Shown: positions 24,150 through 33,743, counted from the first letter of the stretch. The stretch: DNA of 64,000 bases from Cribrihabitans_A pelagius (GCF_048820915.1 NZ_JBMERR010000005.1:62001-126000), one strand, 5' to 3'. The notes: generated from the letters alone by a model not told the origin. A program made the numbers and translations.

Positions 24150-24643
24150 AGCCCCAGCACCCCGTGCGAGAGGCCCGCCAGCAGCACCACGCCAATGGCA
24201 GCCATGATACCTGCGATGATGTCGTCCATCATCACGCCCGTTGCGCCCTTCTGCCGGTCGGCCCAGCCGACAGGGCCGACTTTCCACATGTCGAAGATGC
24301 GGAACAGCACGAAGGCGGCAATCCAGCCGGGCCACATCGCGGCAATGTCGATATCATGCGCCCAGGCCGGGTAGGAGATCGCCCAGAGCGCGGTGAACTG
24401 GCCCGCGACCTCGTCGATCACGAATTCAGACGGGTCGAGGTCTTCCTTGCCGCGGGTCATCACCTCGGCGGCCCAGACCCCGGCGGCAAAGCAGATCAGC
24501 GTAGCCGCGGCGAGCAGCAGGAAGCCGCCCAGCTGGTGCAGCCCGTAGGCCATCGGCAGCGCCGCCAGCGAGCCCCAGGTGCCCGGCGCCGGGCGCAGGT
24601 AGCCGACACCGAATACGGTGCCGATGAGCGTCGCGGCCCTCAT
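24146..24643 (-). CDS. pgpA: Phosphatidylglycerophosphatase A
   Basis: A 165-residue inner-membrane enzyme that removes phosphate from phosphatidylglycerophosphate in phospholipid synthesis. Conserved motifs GVGYLRPAPGTWGSLAALP, DPSEFVIDEVAGQ and FRIFDMWKVGPVGWADR, with the final GVMMDDIIAGI acidic motif, are all present. Four hydrophobic segments are visible. It overlaps ispDF upstream by four bases (24640-24643) and cinA downstream by four bases. Confidence 0.94.
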   Translation of the reverse strand: MRAATLIGTVFGVGYLRPAPGTWGSLAALPMAYGLHQLGGFLLLAAATLICFAAGVWAAEVMTRGKEDLDPSEFVIDEVAGQFTALWAISYPAWAHDIDIAAMWPGWIAAFVLFRIFDMWKVGPVGWADRQKGATGVMMDDIIAGIMAAIGVVLLAGLSHGVLGL

Positions 24644-25776
24644 GCCTTCACCAGCGCGGCGGTGGCCAGCGCGGCGATGCCCTCGCCGCGGCCCGTGAAT
24701 CCCAGGCGCTCCGATGTGGTCGCCTTGATCGACACGCGCGTTGCATCGATGCCAAGGATCTCGGCCATAACCGCGGTCATCTTTGCAGAATGCGGGGTAA
24801 TCTTGGGGTATTCGCAGACCAGCGTGCAATCGACGTTGGAGATGGTGAAGCCCCGCTCGCGCACCAGTTCCGCGGCGTGGCGCAGGAAGGTTTCGCTGGC
24901 CGCGCCTTTCCACTGCGGATCGGAGGGCGGGAAGTGGCGGCCGATGTCGCCCTCGGCCAGCGCGCCGTAAAGCGCGTCGGTCACCGCATGCATACCCACG
25001 TCGGCGTCGGAGTGGCCTTGCAGCGCCTTGTCGTGTGCAATCTCCACCCCGCAGAGGGTGACGCTGCCGCCCGGACCGAACCGGTGCACGTCGTAGCCGT
25101 TGCCAAGCCTGATATCCATGTCTGCCCCCAGAATGCGTTCGGCCCGGGCGAAGTCTCCGGGCTGGGTGATCTTTATGTTGTCGGGCTCGCCCGGAACGAT
25201 GGCGACGTCAAGCCCCGCGGCGCGGGCGGTCTCCACGTCGTCGGCGGCGCCGCCGGGATGGGCGCGGTGTGCTGCAAGGATCGCCTCATAGCGGAAGCCC
25301 TGCGGTGTCTGCGCTGCAAAAAGCCCGCTGCGGTCCTGCGTGCCGGTGACCTGTACGTCCGCGCCGGTCCAGAGCGCATCGCTGACGGCAAGCGCGGGAG
25401 CCGCTGCAAGATGGCCGTCCAAGGCATTGATAACGCAGCGGATCAGCTGAGAGCTCACGCAGGGGCGGGCGGCGTCGTGGATCAGCACCTTTTTAATTCC
25501 CCGGCCCTCCAGCGACTCAAGCCCGTTCAGCACCGAGGCCGCGCGCTCAGGTCCGCCTTCTGCCAGCGTCAGGCCGGGTTTTGCGGAGAACTCCTCCCAC
25601 GCCGCGCGGTCGTCCGGTGACAGCACCAGCACGATGCGCTCAACACCTGCATTCGCAAAGGCCTCCAGCGTCCAGTCGATCACCCGGCGGCCCTTCAGCG
25701 GGCGCCATTGCTTGGGCAGCCCGCTGCCGGCGCGGGTGCCGCGGCCTGCGGCAACGATCAGGGCTGCTGTGGTCAT
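24640..25776 (-). CDS. ispDF: Bifunctional IspD-IspF isoprenoid enzyme
   Basis: A 378-residue fusion acting in the non-mevalonate pathway. Residues about 1-215 are IspD, which makes CDP-methylerythritol (LIVAAGRGTRAGSGLPKQW and HDAARPCVS motifs). Residues about 222-378 are IspF, the cyclodiphosphate synthase (GNGYDVHRFGPGG with the metal-binding D and H, HSDADVGMHAVTDALYGA, ATTSERLGFTGRGEG). The fusion is common in alphaproteobacteria. Start ATG 25776 (MTTAALIVAAGRG) is the natural IspD start; an upstream extension to 26280 runs through the dusB region and is not real. Confidence 0.96.
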   Translation of the reverse strand: MTTAALIVAAGRGTRAGSGLPKQWRPLKGRRVIDWTLEAFANAGVERIVLVLSPDDRAAWEEFSAKPGLTLAEGGPERAASVLNGLESLEGRGIKKVLIHDAARPCVSSQLIRCVINALDGHLAAAPALAVSDALWTGADVQVTGTQDRSGLFAAQTPQGFRYEAILAAHRAHPGGAADDVETARAAGLDVAIVPGEPDNIKITQPGDFARAERILGADMDIRLGNGYDVHRFGPGGSVTLCGVEIAHDKALQGHSDADVGMHAVTDALYGALAEGDIGRHFPPSDPQWKGAASETFLRHAAELVRERGFTISNVDCTLVCEYPKITPHSAKMTAVMAEILGIDATRVSIKATTSERLGFTGRGEGIAALATAALVKA

Positions 25777-25957
25777 GAAAACCTCTTGGAAATACTGGCC
25801 ATTGTTTAGGAGGTGGCGCAGGAAGAGGCAATCACCCGTCTCCGGCTGCTTAAAAAATAGGCAAACGCCGTTTACCCATGCCTTGCAATGCGCCGCTTCG
25901 TTGTAGCATAGCGGTGCCCTCGGATAGAAACCCTGCAGATGCACAAGGATTAGGCAA

Positions 25958-26944
25958 TTGTCCTTCACGCTTGGAACCACCTCCATGACCCCGCCGATCG
26001 CGCTGGCGCCGATGGCCGGAATCACCGACCGCCCGTTCAGGGATCTGGTGCGCTCCTTCGGGGCGGGGCTGATGGTGAGCGAGATGGTGGCGAGCCAGGA
26101 GATGGTGCAGGCCAAGCCCGGGGTGCGCGAACGCGCCGAGCTGAGCGCCGATGCGGAGAACACCGCGGTGCAGCTTGCGGGCCGCGAGGAATACTGGATT
26201 GCCGAAGCCGCGAAGCAGGTGGCCGGGCAGGGCGCGCGGATCATCGACATCAACATGGGCTGCCCGGCGAAGAAGGTCACGAACGGCTATTCCGGCTCGG
26301 CGCTCTTGAAGACGCCGGACCACGCGCTGCGCCTGATCGAGGCGGTGGTGGGGGCAGTGGATGTGCCGGTGACGCTGAAGACCCGGCTGGGCTGGGACGG
26401 CAATTGCCTCAACGCGCCGGACGTCGCGCGCCGTGCGGCGGAGGCCGGGGTGCAGATGGTGACGATCCATGGCCGCACCCGCTGCCAGTTTTACAAAGGT
26501 GCCGCCGACTGGGCGGCAATCCGGGCCGTGAAGGAGGCCGTCGGTGTGCCGGTGCTGGCCAATGGCGATATCGTCGATGCCGCCTCCGCGCGGCGGGCGC
26601 TGGAGCTGTCGGGTGCCGATGGGGTGATGATCGGCCGCGGCGCCGGGGGCAAGCCCTGGCTCCTGGCCGAGGTAGCCTGTCACCTCTGGGGGACTCCGGC
26701 GCCGGAGATCCCGGAAGGCAGCGCACTGGTGGCAATGGTTTCAGCACATTACGAGGCGATGCTGAAGTTTTATGGCGTGGATCTGGGCGTGCGCGTCGCG
26801 CGCAAGCATCTGGGCTGGTACATGGACGAGGCGGGCGCCGGCACGGCCCTGCGCCGGATGGTGCTGACCGAAAAGCAGCCCGCCAGGGTGCTGGCCCTGC
26901 TGCCAGATGCGCTCGCGCCTTGCGATGAGGAGGCCGCCGCATGA
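25958..26944 (+). CDS. dusB: tRNA dihydrouridine synthase
   Basis: A 328-residue flavoenzyme that reduces uridine in tRNA. The FMN-binding barrel motifs ALAPMAGITDRPFRDL, INMGCPAKKV (catalytic cysteine), TIHGRTRCQFYKG and NGDIVDA are clear. Two starts are possible: TTG at 25958 with AAGGA eight bases upstream, or ATG at 25985 with a weaker site; I give the longer one. The gene overlaps ntrB by four bases (ATGA). A dusB gene ahead of ntrBC is the classic alphaproteobacterial nifR3-ntrBC arrangement. Confidence 0.94.
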   Translation: MSFTLGTTSMTPPIALAPMAGITDRPFRDLVRSFGAGLMVSEMVASQEMVQAKPGVRERAELSADAENTAVQLAGREEYWIAEAAKQVAGQGARIIDINMGCPAKKVTNGYSGSALLKTPDHALRLIEAVVGAVDVPVTLKTRLGWDGNCLNAPDVARRAAEAGVQMVTIHGRTRCQFYKGAADWAAIRAVKEAVGVPVLANGDIVDAASARRALELSGADGVMIGRGAGGKPWLLAEVACHLWGTPAPEIPEGSALVAMVSAHYEAMLKFYGVDLGVRVARKHLGWYMDEAGAGTALRRMVLTEKQPARVLALLPDALAPCDEEAAA

Positions 26945-28020
26945 CCGACAGCGCTGCGCTCTGGGCGTCCCTGCCGGTGCCTGCCTTCCTGATCGACGCG
27001 CGCGACCGGATTGCCGATGTGAACGGCGCCGGGGAGGGCTTCCTGAATGCCTCCCGCAAGGCGCTGATCGGCCAGCCGGTCTGGGACACGCTGGCAATCG
27101 ACGCGCCGGTGGAGGAAGCTTTTGCCCGCGCCCGGGTGCAGGGCACGCCGCTGTTTGTGAACGATATCGACGTCGGCTCCGGCAGCCGTGCGCCGTTGCA
27201 ATGCGCATTGCAGGTGTCGCCCCTGCAGGGGCAGGACGGGGTCATGCTGATGATGGTGAGCCCGCGCGAGCTGGCGGGGCGGATGACGCAGACCCATAGC
27301 GCCAAATCCGCCGCGGCCTCGGCCATAGGCATGGCAGAGATGCTGGCGCATGAGATCAAGAACCCGCTCGCAGGCATCACCGGCGCGGCGCAGCTTCTGA
27401 GCATGAACTTGCCGCAGGACGATCTGGAGCTCACTGACCTGATCGTCAGCGAAAGCCGCCGCATCGTGAAGCTTCTGGAGCAGGTGGAGCAGTTCGGCAA
27501 CCTGTCGGAGCCGGATTTCAAGCCGGTGAACCTGCATGACCTGCTGGACCGCGCGCGCCGCTCGGCGCTGTTGGGATTTGGCGCGCATATGCGGATCACC
27601 GAGGAATACGACCCCTCGCTGCCCTTGGCCTGGGGCGATCAGGACCAGTTGCTGCAAGTGGTTCTGAACCTGCTCAAGAATGCTTCGGAAGCGGCCGGGA
27701 AGAGGGGCGGGCATATCCATATCCGCACCTATTACGAGCATTCCTTCCGCCTGCGCCGCAGCGATGGCACCGGCAAGCTGCTGCCGCTGCAGATCGAGAT
27801 CCGGGATGACGGGCCGGGGCTGCCGGAAGCGATCAAGGACGACATCTTCGACCCGTTTGTTTCGGGCCGGGAAAACGGGACCGGGCTGGGGCTTGCCTTG
27901 GTGAGCAAGATCATCTCGGACCACAATGGCTGGATTTCGGTGAGCTCCGTTCCGGGGAAGACCGTATTCCGGCTGTCGCTGTCGCGGGTTCCGCGCGGCC
28001 GCGGCCTGCAAGAGGATTGA
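26941..28020 (+). CDS. ntrB: Nitrogen regulation sensor kinase NtrB
   Basis: A 359-residue soluble histidine kinase that responds to nitrogen status through PII. It has an N-terminal PAS domain (about 5-110), a dimerisation/phosphoacceptor helix with H137 in MLAHEIKNPLAG, and an ATPase domain with N, G1 (RDDGPGLPEA) and G2 (GTGLGLALVSKII) boxes. It starts inside the dusB stop codon and is followed four bases later by ntrC. It should phosphorylate NtrC. Confidence 0.96.
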   Translation: MTDSAALWASLPVPAFLIDARDRIADVNGAGEGFLNASRKALIGQPVWDTLAIDAPVEEAFARARVQGTPLFVNDIDVGSGSRAPLQCALQVSPLQGQDGVMLMMVSPRELAGRMTQTHSAKSAAASAIGMAEMLAHEIKNPLAGITGAAQLLSMNLPQDDLELTDLIVSESRRIVKLLEQVEQFGNLSEPDFKPVNLHDLLDRARRSALLGFGAHMRITEEYDPSLPLAWGDQDQLLQVVLNLLKNASEAAGKRGGHIHIRTYYEHSFRLRRSDGTGKLLPLQIEIRDDGPGLPEAIKDDIFDPFVSGRENGTGLGLALVSKIISDHNGWISVSSVPGKTVFRLSLSRVPRGRGLQED

Positions 28021-28024
28021 TGCC

Positions 28025-29386
28025 ATGGACGGCACCGTACTTGTCGCGGACGACGACCGCACCATCCGCACCGTTTTGACCCAGGCGCTGACCCGCGCGG
28101 GCTGCAAGGTGCATGCCACCTCGTCGCTCACTACGCTGATGCGCTGGGTCGCGGAAGGGAAGGGCGATGTGGTGATCTCGGATGTGATGATGCCGGATGG
28201 GAACGGGCTGGAGATGCTGCCCAAGATCCAGGCAGACCGGCCCGGGCTGCCGGTGATCGTGATCTCGGCGCAGAACACCATAATGACGGCGATCAAGGCG
28301 GAAGCCGCGGAGGCCTACGACTACCTGCCCAAGCCTTTCGACCTGCCGGAGCTGATGAAGCGCACCGCCAAGGCGCTGGCGGAGAAACGCACCGCACCGG
28401 CGCCCCGCACCGACACCCCGGACGAGACGGAGGAGCTGCCGCTGATCGGGCGCAGCGAGGTGATGCAGGCGCTTTACCGGCTCATCGCGCGGGTGATGAA
28501 CACCGACCTGCCGCTGCTGATCACCGGCGAAAGCGGGGCGGGCAAATCCCTGATCGCGCGCTCGATCCATGATTTCTCCGACCGGCGCACCATGCCTTTC
28601 GTGCAGGCGGGTGCTGCCAGCCTTGCCGAACTGGAGGGGCCCGCTCGGCTCTTGGCACAGGCCCGCGGCGGCACGCTGATGTTTGACGAGCTGGCCGATC
28701 TGCCCGAAGAGGCGCAGGCACGGCTGGTGCGGATGATGGATACCCCCGGCGATCATGCACCGCGTTTCATGGCCTCCAGCCAGCAGGACCTGGCGGCGGC
28801 GATGGAGGCTGGGCGGCTGCGCCAGGATCTCTACTACCGGATCTGCGGCACCGTGCTGCATGTGCCGCCGCTGCGCGACCGGGTGGAGGACATCCCGCTC
28901 CTGGCCGAGCATTTCATGGTGCGCGCCGAAAACGAAGGCGCGCCGCACCGGACCTTGAGCCGGAAGGCCCGTGAAGCGCTGCGCCACTGCCGCTGGCCGG
29001 GCAATGTGCGCCAGCTGGAGAACCTGATCCGCCGGCTTGCCTTTACCGCCCGCAACGAGGAGATCAGCGAGGAGGAAACCCTCACCGCCCTGGGTCCGCA
29101 GGCCGGGCCGGAACCGGCAGCGGGGGTGTCGAACGAGAAGCTCTCGGAATCGGTGCGCCGCCACCTGCAGCGCTATTTCGACCTGCACGGCGACCTGCTG
29201 CCGCCGCCCGGACTTTACGTGCGGCTGCTGCGTGAGGTGGAGACGCCGCTCATTGAAATTGCCCTCTCCGCGACCGGCGGCAACCAGGCGCGCTGCGCGG
29301 AATTGCTCGGGATCAACCGCAATACTTTGCGTAAGAAGATCACCGATCTGGATATTGAGGTGACACGGCGCCGCAAACTGATGTAA
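28025..29386 (+). CDS. ntrC: Nitrogen regulator NtrC lacking the sigma-54 contact loop
   Basis: A 453-residue response regulator. The receiver domain carries the phosphorylated D53 with D9/D10 and K103. The AAA+ domain has Walker A GESGAGKS (168-175) and Walker B MFDEL (219-223), and the C-terminal Fis-type HTH is NQARCAELLGINRNTLRKKI. The GAFTGA loop that should lie between about residues 200 and 215 is missing; the sequence runs straight from SLAELEGPARLLAQARGG into Walker B. Rhodobacter capsulatus NtrC also lacks it and works with sigma-70 polymerase, so this is probably a housekeeping-polymerase activator. Confidence 0.95.
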   Translation: MDGTVLVADDDRTIRTVLTQALTRAGCKVHATSSLTTLMRWVAEGKGDVVISDVMMPDGNGLEMLPKIQADRPGLPVIVISAQNTIMTAIKAEAAEAYDYLPKPFDLPELMKRTAKALAEKRTAPAPRTDTPDETEELPLIGRSEVMQALYRLIARVMNTDLPLLITGESGAGKSLIARSIHDFSDRRTMPFVQAGAASLAELEGPARLLAQARGGTLMFDELADLPEEAQARLVRMMDTPGDHAPRFMASSQQDLAAAMEAGRLRQDLYYRICGTVLHVPPLRDRVEDIPLLAEHFMVRAENEGAPHRTLSRKAREALRHCRWPGNVRQLENLIRRLAFTARNEEISEEETLTALGPQAGPEPAAGVSNEKLSESVRRHLQRYFDLHGDLLPPPGLYVRLLREVETPLIEIALSATGGNQARCAELLGINRNTLRKKITDLDIEVTRRRKLM

Positions 29387-29486
29387 TCTCGCCACATAAC
29401 AGTGGCCAAAACGCGATTTTCCGCGGCCAGGCCACGAGATATGGCGGTGACTCGGAAGTAGTCACACATCAGGATGAGGGCAGTCG

Positions 29487-31772
29487 GTGGCGCAGAAGTC
29501 ACATCTCCGCTCGGCATACGGGCCGTTCACAGCCATGGACCGCTGGCGGAAAACCCGTAAGGCGCGCAACATCGGCACGCTGGGGCTGGTCCTCCTGGGC
29601 CCGCTGCTGACGCTGCTGACCTATCTGGTGATCGGCCCGCTGGGGCATGGAGCCTCCTCCAAGACGCTGCGGCTGATTCTGCTGGCCGACCTCGTCTACA
29701 TCCTGTCGATCGCGGTGCTGGTGCTGACCCAGACCGTGCGGCTGTTTGCGGCGCGGCGGTCGAAATCGGCGGGCTCCCGGCTGCACCTGCGGCTGATCGG
29801 CGCCTTCGGCTTCCTGACGCTGGTGCCCACGGTGATTGTTGCGGTCTTTGCGGTGCTCACCGTAAACGTGGGCCTGGAGGGGTGGTTCTCCCAGCGGGTG
29901 CGGCAGGTGATCGGCAGCTCGCTTGCCGCCGCAGAGGCTTATCAGGCGCAACAGAAGGACGACTTGAGCGAGGACGCCCGGGCACTGTCGCGCTACCTCG
30001 ACAACAGCCGCGCCCGCAGCTTCTTTATCAACGACGCCGAGCTGCGCCAGGTGCTGACCCAGGGGCAGCTGCAGATCCAGCGCGGCTTGCGCGAAGCCTA
30101 TATCATCGATGGCGCGGGCGAGATCCGCGCCCGTGGCGAGCGGTCTTACGAGTTTGACTACGAAGAGCCAGACACAGGCCAGATCGACGCCGCGCGGGCG
30201 CAGGGTTTTGCCCTGATCGAGGATTGGGACAACAGCGAATTCCGCGCGCTGGTGCCGCTCGACGCCTTTGTCGACCGCTACCTCTACATCAGCCGCGATG
30301 TCGACGGCGAGCTTCTGAACCTCCTGGACGAAACCCAGGAGACCGCGCATCTTTACCAGCAGCTGGAAAGCGAACGCGGGCGGGTGCTGTTCGAATTTGC
30401 GCTGCTCTACCTCGGTTTTGCGGTGATCCTGATCCTCGCCGCGATGTGGCTGGGGATGTGGTTTGCCGAACGGCTGTCGCGCCCTGTGGGCCGGCTCACC
30501 ATTGCGGCGCAGCGGGTGGGCGCGGGCAATCTGGACGTGCAGGTTCCGGAAGAGGGCGGCAGCGGCGACGAGATTGCGCAATTGGGTCAGTATTTCAACC
30601 AGATGACCCGTGAGCTTAAAGCTCAGCACGGCCGCCTCGTCGACAACAACCGGCAGATTGAACGGCGCCGCCGCCTGTTCGACTCGGTATTGTCTTCGGT
30701 GACGTCGGGTGTGGTCGGGCTCGACCCGGACGGGCGTATCGCTTTCGTCAACCGCTCCGCCGAGCGGCTTCTGGACTGGCAGGACGACCAGCAATCGCTG
30801 GCGCTGGCCGTCGCGGTGCCGGAGTTCGGGCCGCTGTTCGAGGAATTGTCCGCCAGCGGCGCCGATGTGGTGCAGGAGGAAATCAAGGTGACCCGCCAGG
30901 GCCGTCTGGAGAACCTGCTGGTGCGGATGGCGCCGCGGCGCTCGGGCGAGGGGCGGCTGGAGGGCTACGTGGTGGCCTTCGATGATGTGACCGACCTGGT
31001 CAGCGCCCAGCGGATGGCAGCCTGGGGCGACGTGGCGCGGCGCATCGCGCATGAGATCAAAAACCCGCTCACCCCGATCCAGCTCAGCGCCGAACGCATC
31101 AAGCGCAAGTTCGGGCCCAAGCTGGAAACCGAAAGCGACAGCGACCAGCTGCGCGCGATGACCGATGTGATCGTGCGCCAGACCAACGACCTGCGCCGGA
31201 TCGTGGACGAGTTCTCCAAGTTCGCCCGTATGCCGGAGCCGGAGCGGCGCGAGGAGAACCTCGCCAAACTGGTGCAGGACGCGGTGATCCTGCAGCAGAC
31301 CGGCCAGCCCGAGGTGAAGATCGCGGCCGATCTGCCGGAGGCGGAGATGCCTGCCGATCTGGATGCCACGATGATTGGCCAGGCGCTTACCAACCTCATC
31401 AAGAACGCTGGCGAAGCGATCGAAAGCCTGAGGAAAAAAGGCGCGCCGGAAGGCTACGCACCGGAAATCCGGGTTGAGGCCGCGCGCGCCGCCACCGGCT
31501 ATGAGATCCGCATCGCCGACAATGGTATCGGCCTGCCCGAAGACCGGGCACGGCTGTTTGAGCCTTATGTGACGACCCGCGATGCGGGCACCGGGCTGGG
31601 GCTTCCGATCGTCAAGAAGATCATCGAAGAGCACGGGGGCACGCTCACGCTGGAAGATGCCCCAGCCTTTGACGGGCAGGCGCACTTCGGTGCCATGGCC
31701 GTCATCCGCCTGCCCGCAGCAGTACGGGCAGATGCGCAAAACAAAGCGACAGTGAAAGCAGGTCTGACATGA
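29487..31772 (+). CDS. ntrY: Sensor kinase NtrY
   Basis: A 761-residue membrane histidine kinase. Three hydrophobic segments lie in about the first 125 residues, followed by a large periplasmic region, a further membrane helix (about 305-325), HAMP, PAS, the phosphoacceptor H522 in RIAHEIKNPLTP, and an ATPase domain ending in GTGLGLPIVKKIIEEHGG. The GTG at 29487 is preceded by GAGGG; an internal ATG 16 codons later is an alternative. It overlaps ntrX by four bases and is the partner kinase of NtrX in alphaproteobacteria, linked to nitrogen and redox control. Confidence 0.95.
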   Translation: MAQKSHLRSAYGPFTAMDRWRKTRKARNIGTLGLVLLGPLLTLLTYLVIGPLGHGASSKTLRLILLADLVYILSIAVLVLTQTVRLFAARRSKSAGSRLHLRLIGAFGFLTLVPTVIVAVFAVLTVNVGLEGWFSQRVRQVIGSSLAAAEAYQAQQKDDLSEDARALSRYLDNSRARSFFINDAELRQVLTQGQLQIQRGLREAYIIDGAGEIRARGERSYEFDYEEPDTGQIDAARAQGFALIEDWDNSEFRALVPLDAFVDRYLYISRDVDGELLNLLDETQETAHLYQQLESERGRVLFEFALLYLGFAVILILAAMWLGMWFAERLSRPVGRLTIAAQRVGAGNLDVQVPEEGGSGDEIAQLGQYFNQMTRELKAQHGRLVDNNRQIERRRRLFDSVLSSVTSGVVGLDPDGRIAFVNRSAERLLDWQDDQQSLALAVAVPEFGPLFEELSASGADVVQEEIKVTRQGRLENLLVRMAPRRSGEGRLEGYVVAFDDVTDLVSAQRMAAWGDVARRIAHEIKNPLTPIQLSAERIKRKFGPKLETESDSDQLRAMTDVIVRQTNDLRRIVDEFSKFARMPEPERREENLAKLVQDAVILQQTGQPEVKIAADLPEAEMPADLDATMIGQALTNLIKNAGEAIESLRKKGAPEGYAPEIRVEAARAATGYEIRIADNGIGLPEDRARLFEPYVTTRDAGTGLGLPIVKKIIEEHGGTLTLEDAPAFDGQAHFGAMAVIRLPAAVRADAQNKATVKAGLT

Positions 31773-33199
31773 GTGACATTCTGATTGTGGACGACGAGCG
31801 GGACATCCGCGAACTGGTCTCCGACATTCTGGAAGACGAAGGTTATGCCACCCGAAAGGCGGGCAGCTCGGACGAATGCATGGCGCGGCTGGAGGAGGAA
31901 GCGCCGGCGCTGCTGATCCTCGATATCTGGCTGAAGGACAGCCAGATGGACGGCATCGACATCCTGAAGACGGTGAAACGCGACAATCCGGAGATCCCGG
32001 TGGTGATCATCTCGGGCCATGGCAACATCGAGATTGCGGTCGCGGCGATCAAACAGGGGGCTTACGATTTCATCGAGAAACCCTTCAACATCGACCAGCT
32101 GATGGTGGTGATCCGGCGCGCGATGGAAGCTTCGCAGCTGCGCCGCGAAAACACCGATCTCAAGCGCAAGGACAATGGCGCAGCCGAGATGATCGGCGCC
32201 TCGGCTGCCTTCCGCACCCTTGCGGGCCAGCTCGACAAGGTGACCAAGTCGAACGGCCGGGTGATGCTGACCGGCCCCGCGGGCAGCGGCAAGGAGATCG
32301 CAGCGCGCTACATCCACGCCAATTCGGCCCGCGCCGCAGCGCCCTTTGTCACCGTCAATTGCGCCAGCATCGAGCCCGAGCGCATGGAGGAGGTGCTGTT
32401 CGGCCGCGAAAGCCACGAGCGCGGGGTGGAGCCGGGCCTTCTGGAGCAGGCGCACGGCGGCGTCGTGTTTTTCGACGAGGTCGCCGACATGCCGCTTGGC
32501 ACCCAGTCCAAGATCCTGCGGGTGCTGGTCGACCAGCAGTTCCAGCGCGCAGGCGGCAGCGAGAAGATCCGGGTCGATCTGCGGGTGATTTCTGCCACCA
32601 ACAAGGATCTGGACACCGAAATCGATGCCGGCCGCTTCCGCCAGGAGCTGTTTCACCGGCTGAACGTGGTGCCGGTGGCGGTGCCCTCTCTGGCCGACCG
32701 GCGCGAGGATATCCCGCTGCTGGCAGGTCACTTCATCCGCCAGTTCAACGAGGCCCAGGGGCTGCCGCTGCGCGAGCTGACCGATGAGGCCGTGGCGCTG
32801 ATGCAGACAATGATGTGGCCCGGCAACGTGCGCCAGCTGAAGAACCTGGTGGAGCGGGTGCTGATCCTCGGCGAGGGCAGCGGCCCGATCGAGGCGAGGG
32901 ACCTGCCGCGGGAGGAGGAGAAGCCGCAGGGCGACGGCCGGGTGGTGCTGTCGGGCGCGCTGGCCACGCTGCCTTTGCGCGAAGCGCGCGAGGCCTTCGA
33001 GCGCGAATACCTGCTGACCCAGATCAACCGCTTTGGCGGCAACATCAGCCGCACCGCGTCATTTGTCGGCATGGAGCGCTCGGCGCTGCACCGCAAGCTG
33101 AAGTCGCTGGGCGTGGTGACCTCCAGCAAGGCGGGCGCCCGCGTGGCGCGGGTCGAGGCGGACGCAGAAACGGAAGCGGCGGAGGCAGACGCGGTCTGA
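31769..33199 (+). CDS. ntrX: Response regulator NtrX with a degenerate sigma-54 contact loop
   Basis: A 476-residue NtrC-family regulator. The receiver has D52 and K104 (FIEKPF). The AAA+ domain has Walker A GPAGSGKE (169-176) and Walker B VFFDEV (233-238). Where the canonical family reads LFGHEKGAFTGA, this protein reads LFGRESHERGVEPG (210-223), so the GAFTGA motif is absent. The C-terminal HTH is GNISRTASFVGMERSALHRKLK. It probably acts without sigma-54 contact, like its NtrC neighbour, or as a repressor. It overlaps ntrY by four bases. Confidence 0.94.
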   Translation: MSDILIVDDERDIRELVSDILEDEGYATRKAGSSDECMARLEEEAPALLILDIWLKDSQMDGIDILKTVKRDNPEIPVVIISGHGNIEIAVAAIKQGAYDFIEKPFNIDQLMVVIRRAMEASQLRRENTDLKRKDNGAAEMIGASAAFRTLAGQLDKVTKSNGRVMLTGPAGSGKEIAARYIHANSARAAAPFVTVNCASIEPERMEEVLFGRESHERGVEPGLLEQAHGGVVFFDEVADMPLGTQSKILRVLVDQQFQRAGGSEKIRVDLRVISATNKDLDTEIDAGRFRQELFHRLNVVPVAVPSLADRREDIPLLAGHFIRQFNEAQGLPLRELTDEAVALMQTMMWPGNVRQLKNLVERVLILGEGSGPIEARDLPREEEKPQGDGRVVLSGALATLPLREAREAFEREYLLTQINRFGGNISRTASFVGMERSALHRKLKSLGVVTSSKAGARVARVEADAETEAAEADAV

Positions 33200-33212
33200 G
33201 CCGTGCCACAAA

Positions 33213-33245
33213 GGCTGCCGGGCGGGGACGCGCGGCCCGGCAGCC
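33213..33245. terminator. Hairpin between ntrX and the lipoprotein gene
   Basis: GGCTGCCGGGC (33213-33223) pairs perfectly with GCCCGGCAGCC (33235-33245). It lies between convergent genes 14 bases after the ntrX stop and may stop transcripts from either side. No T tract follows. Confidence 0.55.
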
Positions 33246-33272
33246 GGTCGGCCGGCAAGCCGGGCTGCCCGG

Positions 33273-33743
33273 TCAGCCGCCGGAGCTGGTGCCGACCAGA
33301 GTGGTGCCGCCGCGGGTTCTCAACGCGCAGTTGCCGGGGCCGAGCGGCGGCAGCGCGGGGCCTGCGGCGCGGGCCTGGCCCTGCGGGCAGCGCTTCAGGC
33401 TTAGCTGCTGATAGCCCTTGCCCGCCATGCAGGCGCGCTCCAGCCGCAGCCGCAACGGCCGGTTCACGTCCACCGTGTAATAGCTGCCCTCCACCCAGAT
33501 GCTTGAATGATAGCGGCAATCGCCATGGTGGCAGAACCGGCCGCCGGGGCGGTAGATGGGAGGTCGCTGGCGGATCTGGCTGGCGACAGGGGCCTGCTGC
33601 AGCGCCTCTGCCTCGCAGGCCAGCTCGTCCGCCTGCAGGCGCGACACCTCAGCGCCCTGTCTGTAGTAAACCGGAAGCGGCCCGCAGGCGGCAAGGCCCA
33701 GCAGCGCCAGGGCTGCGGCGGATATCACGCGCGCGAGGTGCAT
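33273..33743 (-). CDS. Small lipoprotein of unknown function
   Basis: A 156-residue lipoprotein. The N-terminus is a lipoprotein signal ending LLGLAAC, so the mature protein starts at C20 and is membrane-anchored. The rest contains several cysteines (RFCHHGDCRYHSS, ERACMAGKGY, KRCPQGQ) that may form disulfides in the periplasm. The ATG at 33743 gives a proper lipobox; a longer frame to 33809 would not. The gene sits on the opposite strand inside the ntr-trk block. I do not recognise the family. Confidence 0.75.
   Translation of the reverse strand: MHLARVISAAALALLGLAACGPLPVYYRQGAEVSRLQADELACEAEALQQAPVASQIRQRPPIYRPGGRFCHHGDCRYHSSIWVEGSYYTVDVNRPLRLRLERACMAGKGYQQLSLKRCPQGQARAAGPALPPLGPGNCALRTRGGTTLVGTSSGG

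Noticed and set aside
29499..31739. A very long reverse open frame opposite ntrY
   Set aside because: Its composition is Arg/His/Gln-rich mirror sequence without known domains, while the plus strand encodes a full NtrY.
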